From contig JAAFHJ010000094.1 of the NCBI GenBank assembly GCA_013298325.1, positions 1 through 12,144 on the forward strand: a DNA stretch of 12,144 bases, written 5' to 3'. Positions within the stretch are counted from its first letter, which is position 1. Every line of letters starts with the position of its first letter. The notes beneath the pieces are model-generated. The model saw nothing but the letters and a program-made list of their open reading frames with translations, was not told where the DNA came from and searched no databases. Positions 1-7,244 of this stretch are shown here, piece by piece. The position numbers and the translations under genes were made by a program. Origin of the DNA: Myxococcales bacterium. GTDB taxonomy: Bacteria > Myxococcota_A > Polyangia > Polyangiales > Polyangiaceae.

Positions 1-1952
1 TGCTGAATCTTGGTGTCGAGCTGGGTGGTGTTCCGCTGGAGCACCCGGTAGCCGGAGCCGCCGCCCGCCAGGTAGTTGGACGTCGCCAACTCGTAGCGGT
101 TGGTGTCGTTGATGAGCGACTGGCAGCTCGGCTTCGGGAGCGAGAGGTCGCAGGAGCCCCGCTCCCCGCCGCAATCGCCATCGTTTGCGCAGGCGATCCC
201 GTTGTGGCCGACGAAGACCGCTTCCGCGCACGAGGTCGGCGCACACCGCTTCGTTTCGAGATTGCAGGAGCCGGCGCCGCCGTAGGTGCAGTCGGCGTCG
301 CTCTGGCAGGGGCCGATCGCGTTCGGACGCGTGCAGCCGGCGCAGTTGATGCGTACGCGGGCGCCGGCGATTTGCACCTGGGTGCTGCAACCGCGGCTCG
401 CCGAACGACGGGCGACGAAGTCGAAGAGCTGCTGAAGCTCGAGCCCCGAGAGCTGCATCTTCGTGATCGAGTTGTCGAAGGGGAAGATGTTGTACGCCTG
501 CTCGGCGGTGATCGGGCCGGGGAGGAGGTCGGCGCGGATGCCCGGGCTATTCGTGAGCGACAGGTCGGTCTGGACGCCGAGGCGGAGCCACATCGCCGTC
601 GCGATCATGTTTCCAAGCGGCGAGTCGCCACCGGTGCCGGCGATGCGGCGCGCCCCTTCCGGCGAGTAGCCGGCGAGGATGTCGAGGTCGGCGACGGTGT
701 CGAGGCTGCGGCGGTAGGGCTGGAGCAGGTCGACGACGACCGGGTCGTCCGGGACCTGGGACTCGATGGGGATCGCCTTGTAACGGCTCGAAACGACTTC
801 GAAACCGTTGACCTTGTCGTAGTCGGCCGGGTCGCCGGTCGGGGACGCTTCGCTTGGGGTGTTCGAAAGGACGAGGTCGAGGCGACCGACGTACTTGGCG
901 AAGGCGCCCGAGTGGGTGATCAAGACCTTGCGCGGCTTGCAAGCCCGCTTGAACTGCCAGGGGTGGTTGATCGGGTCCGGGTGGCGCTCGTCCTTCGGAG
1001 CGGCCTTTTCGGGGTCGATCTTCAACGTCGGGTCTACCGACCAGATGTAACCCGGCTCGAGGCCTTCACCGTGGCAATCCCGAATTTCTTGCGGCGGGTT
1101 GATCACGACGTGGTTGTGGCCGCCGAGGACGACGTCAATGCCCGTCGTCCCGCGGACCATTCGCTGGTCGATCTCGAGACCGAGGTGGGTCACGACCGTG
1201 ATGACGTCGACGTAGGGGCGCAGGAGATCGATATAAAACTGGGCAACTTCAACCGTATTCAGCGGGAGGATGCTCTGTTTGTTCGGCTGATCGAAGAGCG
1301 ACGTCAGCGAACTCAGGTTTGCCATCCCGATGACGGCGATCTTCAAACCGTCGCGATTGAGCACCGTGAAGGGCTTCGCGACCGTCGAGAGCTGCGCGTA
1401 GTTCGGAAACGTCGGGTCTTCCCACTTGTAGTTCGCGGCGAGGCTCTGGAAGGAGCCCCACTTCTGGAACTGACGGGCCACATTGATAGCGCCGCTATCA
1501 AACTCGTGGTTGCCGATGACGGCGGCGTCGACGCCAAGGGCGGCGAGAGAGCGGACTTCTGGCTCGCCCTGGAAGAAGTTGTAGATCGGCGCACCTTGGA
1601 AGCAGTCGCCGGAATCGAGATGGATCGCCCGGTCGGAGCGAGCTCGCTCGCGGCCGAGGACGTACGCCATTCGCGCGACGCCACCGACGTTCGCCACATC
1701 GCCAAGTGCCCCAAGACCGAGGTCTGAGTCGGCCTGCGTGATCTGCAGGTCGTAGGGCAAGAGCCGCGAGTGAATGTCGGAAGTGTGGAAGATCGTTAGG
1801 CGCGCGTCGCACGTTTGACCCGGCGGGCAGACGGAGGCAGCACCAGCGGTGCCATCACTTCCGCACCCGGGGGTCGTTGCTCCAGCGGTCGCGAGACCGA
1901 GGAGCGCGAGGGACGTGGCTGCAAAGCGTTTCAAGGAAAAAGACGCTGTCAT
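1..1952 (-). CDS. 5'-nucleotidase/metallophosphoesterase lipoprotein (3' end cut by window)
   Basis: Exported UshA-type phosphohydrolase, expected to strip phosphate from nucleotides or related organic phosphates outside the inner membrane. The 650 codons present begin with a basic, hydrophobic signal peptide ending at a likely lipobox Cys30 (TTPGC), so it is probably a lipoprotein. Metal-site motifs are in family order: D59-x-H61, D113/D116 (HLDSGD), N148-H149-E150, H256, and GGHNH with H279/H281. The C-terminal nucleotidase domain runs from about 400, with GNMI near 447, YNIFPFDNS near 487 and NYLAGGGSGY at 626-635. A Cys-rich insertion (about 522-610) splits that domain and contains two C-x2-3-D-x-D-C units. 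ATG at 1952 starts the signal peptide; no clear Shine-Dalgarno is visible. It lies 100 bases after ptsI with no functional link seen. The frame is open at base 1, so the stop is outside the window. Family call strong; substrate unknown. Confidence 0.9.
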   Translation of the reverse strand, partial: MTASFSLKRFAATSLALLGLATAGATTPGCGSDGTAGAASVCPPGQTCDARLTIFHTSDIHSRLLPYDLQITQADSDLGLGALGDVANVGGVARMAYVLGRERARSDRAIHLDSGDCFQGAPIYNFFQGEPEVRSLAALGVDAAVIGNHEFDSGAINVARQFQKWGSFQSLAANYKWEDPTFPNYAQLSTVAKPFTVLNRDGLKIAVIGMANLSSLTSLFDQPNKQSILPLNTVEVAQFYIDLLRPYVDVITVVTHLGLEIDQRMVRGTTGIDVVLGGHNHVVINPPQEIRDCHGEGLEPGYIWSVDPTLKIDPEKAAPKDERHPDPINHPWQFKRACKPRKVLITHSGAFAKYVGRLDLVLSNTPSEASPTGDPADYDKVNGFEVVSSRYKAIPIESQVPDDPVVVDLLQPYRRSLDTVADLDILAGYSPEGARRIAGTGGDSPLGNMIATAMWLRLGVQTDLSLTNSPGIRADLLPGPITAEQAYNIFPFDNSITKMQLSGLELQQLFDFVARRSASRGCSTQVQIAGARVRINCAGCTRPNAIGPCQSDADCTYGGAGSCNLETKRCAPTSCAEAVFVGHNGIACANDGDCGGERGSCDLSLPKPSCQSLINDTNRYELATSNYLAGGGSGYRVLQRNTTQLDTKIQ

Positions 1953-2009
1953 GGCCGGCGTCGGCGCTCTATCACGCGGCAACCATTCTCGTCGTGACAA
2001 TCTGGTGTG

Positions 2010-2031
2010 TTGCGCGACGATCCGCGCGCAA
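2010..2031 (-). terminator. Weak hairpin after ptsI
   Basis: A perfect 7-bp inverted repeat (TTGCGCG / CGCGCAA, loop of 8) lies 22 bases downstream of the ptsI stop and 58 bases before the nucleotidase start. On the minus strand no T-run follows the stem, so it is not a canonical intrinsic terminator. It may mark the end of the pts operon, act as an RNA end-protecting hairpin, or be a chance palindrome in GC-rich DNA. Confidence 0.3.
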
Positions 2032-2052
2032 AAACTTTGACACGGCGCGCAA

Positions 2053-3867
2053 TCAGGTCGCAGCGCAGAGCGCGAGAAGGTCCGACAACAGCGATTCGGT
2101 CGCTTCGTGAACCATTGCACGTACTTCGGTCGCGCTTTCCGCCTGGAGCGCGCGCGTGGCAATGGTGCGGCAGGTGGCGGCATCGAGGCGACGGAGGGCC
2201 GCCTTCACGGTCCGGATCGTCGCCGGTTCCATGGAAAGTTTGCGGAGCCCGAGGCCGACGAGGAGCGGGAGCGCGTGGAGATCGGAGGCCATCGCGCCGC
2301 AAATGGAGAGGGGAATTCCGGCAGCCTCCGCCTCACGCGCGACGTTTGCGATCAGCCGCAGTGCCGCAGGATCATACGGGGAGGCGAGGGGGGCCAGCTC
2401 GGTGTTTGTGCGGTCGACGGCGAGGAGATACTGGACGAGGTCGTTGGTCCCGAGGCTGAAGAAATCGGCGTGGCGGGCGAAGACGTCGGCCAAAATCGCG
2501 GCGCTCGGGACCTCGATCATCATCCCGAGGGGAATCGTGTCGGCGGTCGCCTCGCCGCGAGCGCGAATCTCGGCCACCGCTTGGGCGAGGAGTTCGCGAA
2601 CTTTTTTCATTTCGGCGACTTGGCTCACCATCGGCACGAGGATGCGTAGGTCCCCGAAGGCGCTCGCGCGCGCCATGGCGCGGAGCTGCACGAGAAGAAC
2701 TTCTGGCCGGGAGAGGGCGAGGCGGACGGCACGCAGGCCGAGGGCCGGGTTGAGTTCCGGCGGAACTTCGAAGGAACTCGCAAACTTATCGCCACCGATG
2801 TCGAAGGTCCGGAGGACGACCGGCTTCCCGTTCATCGCCAGGATCGTCTCCCGGTAAATGGCGAATTGCTCGTCTTCCGTCGGCGGCGTGCTTCGGTCGA
2901 TGTAGAGGAATTCGGTGCGAAAAAGGCCAATTCCCTCGGCGCCATGCCCTTCGGCGACCCGCGCTTCGGCGGCGAGTTCGACGTTCGCCAAGAGTTCGAT
3001 GCGCACGCCGTCGGCGGTCCCAGCGTCGCCGCCGTTCGTTTCGCGAAGGGTCCGGAGAAACGCGTGGTGGGCAAAAAGACGGGCTTCGGCAGCGGCGAGC
3101 GTCGAGGCCGACGGGTGCAAAATCACCTCGCCACGGAAGCCGTCGACGACGACCATGTCGCCGGTCGTGACGGCCCGCAGGAGCCCTTCAACGCCCAAAA
3201 CGGCAGGCATTTCGAGGGCTCGCGCCATGATCGCCGTGTGGCTCGTGCGGGAGCCGCGCTCCGTAGAAAAGCCGAGGGCGCGCTCACGGACGACGCCGGC
3301 GGTATCGGCCGGCGAGAGGTCGCGGGCAAGGACGATGGTGGCCGTGCTCGCTAGCAAGCCGCGTTCGGGCTCCTTTTGGACGAGGGCGCGGAGGACGAGG
3401 TCGCAGACGAAGGCAACGTCGTGGCGCCGCTCCTGAATGTACGCGTCTTTTGCGGCGGAAAAAAGTTTGGTAATTTCGTCACTTGCAGTGCAGACCGCCG
3501 CTTCCGCGTTCTGTCGATTGACGGCGATGTGTCGCCGTACGCGGTCGTCGAGCTCGGGGTCGTTGAGCATCGCCACGTAGGCTTCGAGAATGGCTGCCGG
3601 ATCGCCGCCCGAAAACGCGTTGGCATCGAACTCGGCGGGTGCCGGCGCGTTGGCGTTGAACTCCGTCCCCTCAGCGACGCGACGAAGCTCGATGCGGGCT
3701 GCCGCCTTGGCGGCTTCGAAACGGTCGAGTTCTTGCGAGATTTCGCCCTCGTCGATCGCGCGTTGCACGGCGACCGCACGGGCGTCCCCCATGACCAACG
3801 CGGCCCCGATGGCGATTCCCGGCGCCGCCGGAATGCCTCGTAGACGGAGCTCAGGCCGCTCGATCAC
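2053..3867 (-). CDS. ptsI: PTS enzyme I (phosphoenolpyruvate-protein phosphotransferase)
   Basis: Cytoplasmic enzyme that autophosphorylates from PEP and passes the phosphate to HPr. The 604 residues carry every catalytic element: phospho-His210 in RTSHTAIMAR, Arg317 (LFRTE), Arg353 (LRTFDIGGDK), Glu452 (IEVPSA), Asn475-Asp476 (GTNDL) and Cys523 (ICGAMASD). Each sits 21 residues after its E. coli counterpart, so the fold is collinear after an N-terminal addition. That addition is an Ala/Asn/Pro-rich stretch at about 66-90 with the near-repeat EFNANA/EFDANA. There is no GAF domain, so this is enzyme I and not PtsP. The residue after CysGly is Ala where E. coli has Glu. The GTG start overlaps the ptsH stop as GTGA, with GGAGAGG a few bases upstream. 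The frame remains open further upstream to 4224, but that stretch lies antiphase over ptsH and rapZ and shows no homology. Confidence 0.96.
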   Translation of the reverse strand: MIERPELRLRGIPAAPGIAIGAALVMGDARAVAVQRAIDEGEISQELDRFEAAKAAARIELRRVAEGTEFNANAPAPAEFDANAFSGGDPAAILEAYVAMLNDPELDDRVRRHIAVNRQNAEAAVCTASDEITKLFSAAKDAYIQERRHDVAFVCDLVLRALVQKEPERGLLASTATIVLARDLSPADTAGVVRERALGFSTERGSRTSHTAIMARALEMPAVLGVEGLLRAVTTGDMVVVDGFRGEVILHPSASTLAAAEARLFAHHAFLRTLRETNGGDAGTADGVRIELLANVELAAEARVAEGHGAEGIGLFRTEFLYIDRSTPPTEDEQFAIYRETILAMNGKPVVLRTFDIGGDKFASSFEVPPELNPALGLRAVRLALSRPEVLLVQLRAMARASAFGDLRILVPMVSQVAEMKKVRELLAQAVAEIRARGEATADTIPLGMMIEVPSAAILADVFARHADFFSLGTNDLVQYLLAVDRTNTELAPLASPYDPAALRLIANVAREAEAAGIPLSICGAMASDLHALPLLVGLGLRKLSMEPATIRTVKAALRRLDAATCRTIATRALQAESATEVRAMVHEATESLLSDLLALCAAT

Positions 3868-4139
3868 TGACCCTCTCCGAAACGGTCGGCAATCAGCGTT
3901 TCCAGCGCCGTCAAGCACGCCTCCGCCCCTTCGCCGCGGGCGGTGACGGTGACGGCGGTGCCGCGGCCGGCGGCCAGCAAAAGCACGCCCATCACGCTCT
4001 TTGCGTTCGCCTTCTGCCCGTCGAGTTCGATTTCGACCTCGCAGGGGAACCGGGAGGCGGTCTGGACGAGTTTCGTCGCCGCGCGCGCATGGAGCCCGAG
4101 CGCGTTGATAATCGGGAAGGTCTTGGTCAGGGCGGTCAT
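3864..4139 (-). CDS. ptsH: Phosphocarrier protein HPr
   Basis: Small 91-residue cytoplasmic phosphocarrier between enzyme I and EIIA proteins. His17 in GLHARAATKLV is the enzyme I target. Ser48 in AKSVMGVLLLAAGRGT matches the regulatory Ser46 phosphorylated by HPr kinase in Firmicutes, and hprK is two genes upstream, so both phosphorylation routes look available. The Pro usual three residues after the active His in sugar-transport HPr is Ala here, which I recall as common in proteobacterial regulatory HPr (NPr-like) proteins. The ATG overlaps the rapZ stop as ATGA, and the stop overlaps the ptsI start as GTGA. GGAG lies about 7 bases before the ATG. The frame extends upstream to 4373 but that part is antiphase over rapZ and is rejected. 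Confidence 0.96.
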   Translation of the reverse strand: MTALTKTFPIINALGLHARAATKLVQTASRFPCEVEIELDGQKANAKSVMGVLLLAAGRGTAVTVTARGEGAEACLTALETLIADRFGEGQ

Positions 4140-5158
4140 CGGGAGGCTCCAGAAGGGCCGCCGCCGTCGCCGGAAACCGGCTGGGGGAGCGGGGAGAGGG
4201 CGAGGGCATGCTCGACGGCAGCACTCGCTGAGTAGGGGCCGGTCGCGCTGGCCGGGGCGGCGTTGATGGCGTGGCCGTGCTCGCGGGCGACGTCGCGGTG
4301 GACGACTTGGGCGTTGAGCGCGCGGCCGATGACTTCGGAAAGCGCGACGGAGCGGTGGCGTCCTCCGGTGCATCCGATCGCGACCGTGAGGTAACTCTTC
4401 CCCTCGCGCTCGTACTTTGGCAGGGTAAAACGTAGCAAATCCAAGACTTTCTCGAGGAAGGGCTGCGTCTCCGGCAAGTTCAGGACGAAGCCGGCGACCC
4501 GGGGATCGGTCCCGGCGAGCGGGCGTAGCTCGGGGACGAAGTAGGGGTTTTCGAGAAAGCGGACGTCGAAGACGAGATCGGCATCGACGGGGGCGCCGTA
4601 CTTGAAGCCGAACGAGACAATTCGGACCGCCATATGGGGCGCGTGCGGCGACGCGGGGCCGAAGGTCGCGACGACCGCGCGACGAAGTTCGTGCACGGAA
4701 AGGTGCGTAGTATCAAAGACATGCGTTGCGCGCGCGCGGAGGGGGGCGAGGCGTTCCCGCTCGATGCGAAGCCCGTCGAGGACGGCCAGCGCCGACGTCC
4801 CTTCGACGGTCGCGAGCGCGTGGGGGCGCCGGGTTTCGCCGAAGCGCCGGAGGATGGTTTCGTCGGACGCGTCGCAGAAAACGATGGAAACTTCGCGTCT
4901 TCCGCCGTCGACGAGGTGGTCAACTTCGTCGGCGGCGGTGCCGAGAAAGGCGCGGACGCGCACATCGATCCCGAGCGCCACGCGCGTAATTCCGCCTCGG
5001 GCGCAGAGTTCGAGGGTCTGCGGGGCGAGGACGGTGGGGAGGTTGTCGATGCAGAAGTGGCCGAGATCTTCCAACGTGCGAAGAACCGTCGATTTTCCGG
5101 CGCCAGAGACGCCGGTTACCACCACGACATGGGTCCGTTGCTCGTGCTGCTCGCTCAT
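4136..5158 (-). CDS. rapZ: RapZ-family nucleotide-binding protein
   Basis: P-loop protein of the RapZ (YvcJ/YhbJ) family; E. coli RapZ is an RNA-binding adaptor controlling GlmZ decay and amino-sugar synthesis, and some homologues bind and hydrolyse nucleotides. The 340 residues show Walker A GVSGAGKS (16-23), DNLP (38-41), a FCDASDE segment (94-100), RRFGETRRPH (104-113), SFGFKYGAP (182-190), DVRFLENPY (198-206) and the C-terminal GCTGGRHRS (262-270). The core matches the usual length of about 285, but a tail of about 45 Ala/Ser/Pro/Gly-rich residues (296-340) follows. The ATG at 5158 overlaps the hprK stop as ATGA and has GAGAGG upstream; the stop overlaps ptsH as ATGA. Whether it retains RNA-related work cannot be told from sequence. 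Confidence 0.94.
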   Translation of the reverse strand: MSEQHEQRTHVVVVTGVSGAGKSTVLRTLEDLGHFCIDNLPTVLAPQTLELCARGGITRVALGIDVRVRAFLGTAADEVDHLVDGGRREVSIVFCDASDETILRRFGETRRPHALATVEGTSALAVLDGLRIERERLAPLRARATHVFDTTHLSVHELRRAVVATFGPASPHAPHMAVRIVSFGFKYGAPVDADLVFDVRFLENPYFVPELRPLAGTDPRVAGFVLNLPETQPFLEKVLDLLRFTLPKYEREGKSYLTVAIGCTGGRHRSVALSEVIGRALNAQVVHRDVAREHGHAINAAPASATGPYSASAAVEHALALSPLPQPVSGDGGGPSGASR

Positions 5159-6315
5159 CGGTCCTCTCTTCCGCCGCCTCGGGAACTTGCGCCGCGGTCG
5201 ACGGCGTGGGCGCTGCTCGGGGGCGTCGGTACGCTGATTGCGCCCGACCCGCTCCACGACTCGCCGTCGTAGCGCTCTTTTGCTTCCGCCGCCTCGGCCA
5301 GTTCCTCGGGGGTCAGTCGCTGGAGCGTCTTCACCGTGTCGTAGCGGCGCCGTTGGGGGGCGTTTCGTCGCGCCGCGAGCCGCGCAACGAAGTCACGGGC
5401 ACTGTTCATGCCAGCGCGCCGCAAAAGCTCGTTTCGCGCAGCAATTTCAAGGATGGAACCCATGTCGCGACCCGGCTGCACAGGCACGGTGAGTTCGCGG
5501 ACCTTGGCGCCGAGGATGTCTTGGTAGCGATCGTCGATGCCGAGACGGTCGACGACCATGCCGTCGTGCCACTCGACAAGCTGCGTGACGATGTCGATGC
5601 GCTTCCGTTCGCGGACGGCGGTCACGCCGAACATGTCTTTGATGTTCAGGATGCCAAGACCCCGAATCTCCATGTGATTTTTGAGCAGCTCCGCCGGCTC
5701 GCCGAAGACCATGCCCGGCGGTCGCCAGTCGATCTGGACAACGTCGTCGGCGACAAGGCGATGCCCGCGCAGCACAAGCTCCAGCGCGCATTCGCTCTTG
5801 CCGATGCCGCTCTTGCCCAAGAGCAGGAGGCCGACCCCGAAGACGTCGACAAGAACGCCATGAATCCGAGTGGTTGGCGCGAGAAGATCGTCGAGCGTTG
5901 CGTGGATCGCGTTGATCGTCGCGCTGGAGCGCTCGCCGCCCACGAGCAGCGGGGTCTGTGTCGCTTCTGCCGCCTCGATCAGGTCGGCGCTTGGCGTCCC
6001 CGTTTTTGTGACGACGACGCAGGAAAGACCGAGGGAAAACAAACCTTTGCAGGCCTCGGTGCGCTGGGATGCGGTCATCGCTTCGAGGAAGGTCTGCTCG
6101 GTTTCGCCGACGACCTGGATCCGGCTCGGGACGACGCCGTGAAAATGCCCCGCGAAGGCGAGGCCGTTCTTCTGGACGCGCGCGTGGGAGAGCGGGCGCG
6201 CGAGGCCGGCATGGCCTGCGACGAGCGTAAGCTGGGCGGCGGTGCGCGGGTCTGCCAGAAAGGCCGCCACAGGGACGGCGCGCGCCTCCTCGGCGGGACC
6301 GGCGTCGCCGCTCAT
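5155..6315 (-). CDS. hprK: HPr kinase/phosphorylase
   Basis: Bifunctional enzyme that phosphorylates HPr on its regulatory serine with ATP or PPi and reverses this by phosphorolysis. The 386 residues comprise an N-terminal domain (about 10-140) and the catalytic domain: H152 in IHGVLVDVFG, Walker A GKSGIGKSE (167-175), D190-D191, the HprK signature around E216 (HMEIRGLGILNI) and VPVQPGRDM (277-285). Family members are usually about 310 long; this one continues about 65 residues past the last conserved stretch with an Arg-rich segment and then a Ser/Gly/Pro-rich tail. Its target HPr, with a matching Ser48, is encoded two genes downstream. The ATG overlaps the ptsN stop as ATGA, with GAGGAGGGGGG directly upstream. 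The stop overlaps rapZ as ATGA. Confidence 0.96.
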   Translation of the reverse strand: MSGDAGPAEEARAVPVAAFLADPRTAAQLTLVAGHAGLARPLSHARVQKNGLAFAGHFHGVVPSRIQVVGETEQTFLEAMTASQRTEACKGLFSLGLSCVVVTKTGTPSADLIEAAEATQTPLLVGGERSSATINAIHATLDDLLAPTTRIHGVLVDVFGVGLLLLGKSGIGKSECALELVLRGHRLVADDVVQIDWRPPGMVFGEPAELLKNHMEIRGLGILNIKDMFGVTAVRERKRIDIVTQLVEWHDGMVVDRLGIDDRYQDILGAKVRELTVPVQPGRDMGSILEIAARNELLRRAGMNSARDFVARLAARRNAPQRRRYDTVKTLQRLTPEELAEAAEAKERYDGESWSGSGAISVPTPPSSAHAVDRGASSRGGGREDR

Positions 6316-6770
6316 CCCCCCTCCTCGGCTTCCACGAGGCGGAAAATATTGGCGCCATCGGGGGCGCGAAGGAGCGTTTCGCGGAAGGCGGGACGCCGCA
6401 GAAGTCTCGAAATTCGCGCGAGAATCTTCAGGTGCTCCCCGGACGCGGCCCGCGGACCGAGCACCGCGAAAAAGAGGTTCACCGGGGCGTTATCGATGGC
6501 GTCAAAGGGGACGCCGTTCGGCGCCACAAGGAGCGCCGCGACGTGCTGTTCCACGTTGGGGAGTGAGCCGTGGGGGATGGCGACGCCGTCGCCGATGCCG
6601 GTCGATTGCAGGCTCTCTCTCGCGTGCAAGACTTCCAGAATTTCGGTTTCCGGGACGTTCGTCTGCCGGGCAAGCAGCGATGCGACCAGCGCAAGAGCCT
6701 GCGACTTGGTCAAATCGCGAGCGTCCATGCGGGTTGCACGGTCCGGGGAGAGAATTTCGCGAAGGAGCAT
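6312..6770 (-). CDS. ptsN: PTS EIIA-Ntr (nitrogen regulatory IIA protein)
   Basis: Cytoplasmic EIIA domain of the nitrogen-related PTS, a phosphate acceptor that regulates partners (potassium transport, kinases and others in proteobacteria) and does not feed a sugar permease. The 152 residues begin MLLREILSPD, the usual opening of the family, and carry STGIGDGVAIPHG with active His67. Family length is about 150-163. ATG at 6770 is chosen because homology begins there; the frame extends to a TTG at 6818, but that extra 16 residues start inside the terminator and look random. No good Shine-Dalgarno precedes either start. It lies 42 bases after the hpf terminator repeat, so it must depend on readthrough or a promoter I cannot see. 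The stop overlaps the hprK ATG. Confidence 0.93.
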   Translation of the reverse strand: MLLREILSPDRATRMDARDLTKSQALALVASLLARQTNVPETEILEVLHARESLQSTGIGDGVAIPHGSLPNVEQHVAALLVAPNGVPFDAIDNAPVNLFFAVLGPRAASGEHLKILARISRLLRRPAFRETLLRAPDGANIFRLVEAEEGG

Positions 6771-6811
6771 TCGTAGGCTCAGCTCGGCTCGGTCATGGGG
6801 GGAACGCGGGG

Positions 6812-6867
6812 GTGACAAAAACGGAAGGCGCCCGCCTCCGATAGTCGGAAGGGGCGCCTTTTGTCAC
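6812..6867 (-). terminator. Strong intrinsic terminator after hpf
   Basis: Read on the minus strand, a 9-bp perfect stem (AAGGCGCCC / GGGCGCCTT) continues past a one-base bulge into a 7-pair stem with a 3-base loop; its one plus-strand mismatch (C6836/A6850) becomes a G-U pair in minus-strand RNA. The stem is followed by CCG and then TTTTTGTC. Outer arms GTGACAA / TTGTCAC extend the palindrome. It begins 13 bases beyond the hpf stop. Because T-rich sequence flanks both sides it could work in both directions, though no plus-strand gene approaches it. Confidence 0.85.
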
Positions 6868-6879
6868 GGCTTACGTCGC

Positions 6880-7227
6880 TCAGAGAGCGCCGTCGTCGTC
6901 GTCGCCTACGTCGGGGAGGAGCCGCTGGGAGGCCCGTTCTTGCCCCTTCAGGTTTTCCTTCGACGACCGAATCTGGCGCTCGATCTTGTCGGCGACAGCG
7001 TCGATCGAGGCGTACATGTCCGAGCTGGTTTCCGTGGCATGGAAGCGGCTGCCGCCGGAAACGACGTCTACTTCAACGTGATGGAGGCGGTCGGTCTGAA
7101 CGCTGACAGTGACGTGCCCCTTCATGGGCTGGCGGAGAAACCTCTGAAGTTTCCCCACTTTTTCCGTCGCGTAGCCCTTCACAGAATCGGTCGCATCCAT
7201 CTGACGGAACGTGATCGCAATGTTCAT
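6880..7227 (-). CDS. hpf: Ribosome hibernation-promoting factor (short form)
   Basis: HPF/RaiA (YfiA-like) protein that binds the 30S decoding centre and silences ribosomes in stationary phase or stress. The 115 residues show the typical opening MNIAITFRQMDATDSVKGYA, the KLQRFL helix, the VEVDVVSGGSRFHATETSSDMYASID core and the second helix DKIERQI. The basic stretch is followed by an acidic DDDD end; the long-form dimerisation domain is absent. ATG at 7227 is fixed by AGGAGG 4 bases upstream and by homology. The frame is open back to a GTG at 7308, but the extra 27 residues are low-complexity and overlap the structured leader. Its position between rpoN and ptsN is the standard one, yet here it has hairpins on both sides. 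Confidence 0.95.
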   Translation of the reverse strand: MNIAITFRQMDATDSVKGYATEKVGKLQRFLRQPMKGHVTVSVQTDRLHHVEVDVVSGGSRFHATETSSDMYASIDAVADKIERQIRSSKENLKGQERASQRLLPDVGDDDDGAL

Positions 7228-7231
7228 TCGG

Positions 7232-7237
7232 CCTCCT
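7232..7237 (-). promoter_or_regulatory. Shine-Dalgarno of hpf
   Basis: A full AGGAGG core lies 4 bases before the ATG at 7227. It is the clearest ribosome binding site in the window and decides the hpf start against the in-frame upstream GTG at 7308. It sits just outside the 3' arm of the predicted leader stem, so it should be accessible when the leader is folded. Confidence 0.85.
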
Positions 7238-7244
7238 GGAATGT

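Noticed and set aside
204..1727. 507-codon plus-strand open frame over the 5'-nucleotidase gene
   Set aside because: The minus strand encodes a full set of metallophosphoesterase motifs. The plus frame has no recognisable domain and an Arg/Val/Asp-rich composition typical of antisense frames in GC-rich genes.
1978..2007. Possible promoter for the 5'-nucleotidase: TTGTCA on the minus strand
   Set aside because: The -35-like hexamer is good, but the only -10-like sequence (TGATAG) is 20 bases away and matches poorly. It cannot be supported without transcript data.
3868..4224. N-terminal extension of enzyme I back to an ATG at 4224
   Set aside because: The extra residues are the antiphase reading of ptsH and rapZ and are Arg/Pro-rich. 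Enzyme I homology starts exactly at the GTG that overlaps the ptsH stop.
6771..6818. TTG start adding 16 residues to EIIA-Ntr
   Set aside because: It begins inside the hpf terminator, has no ribosome site, and family homology starts at the ATG at 6770.
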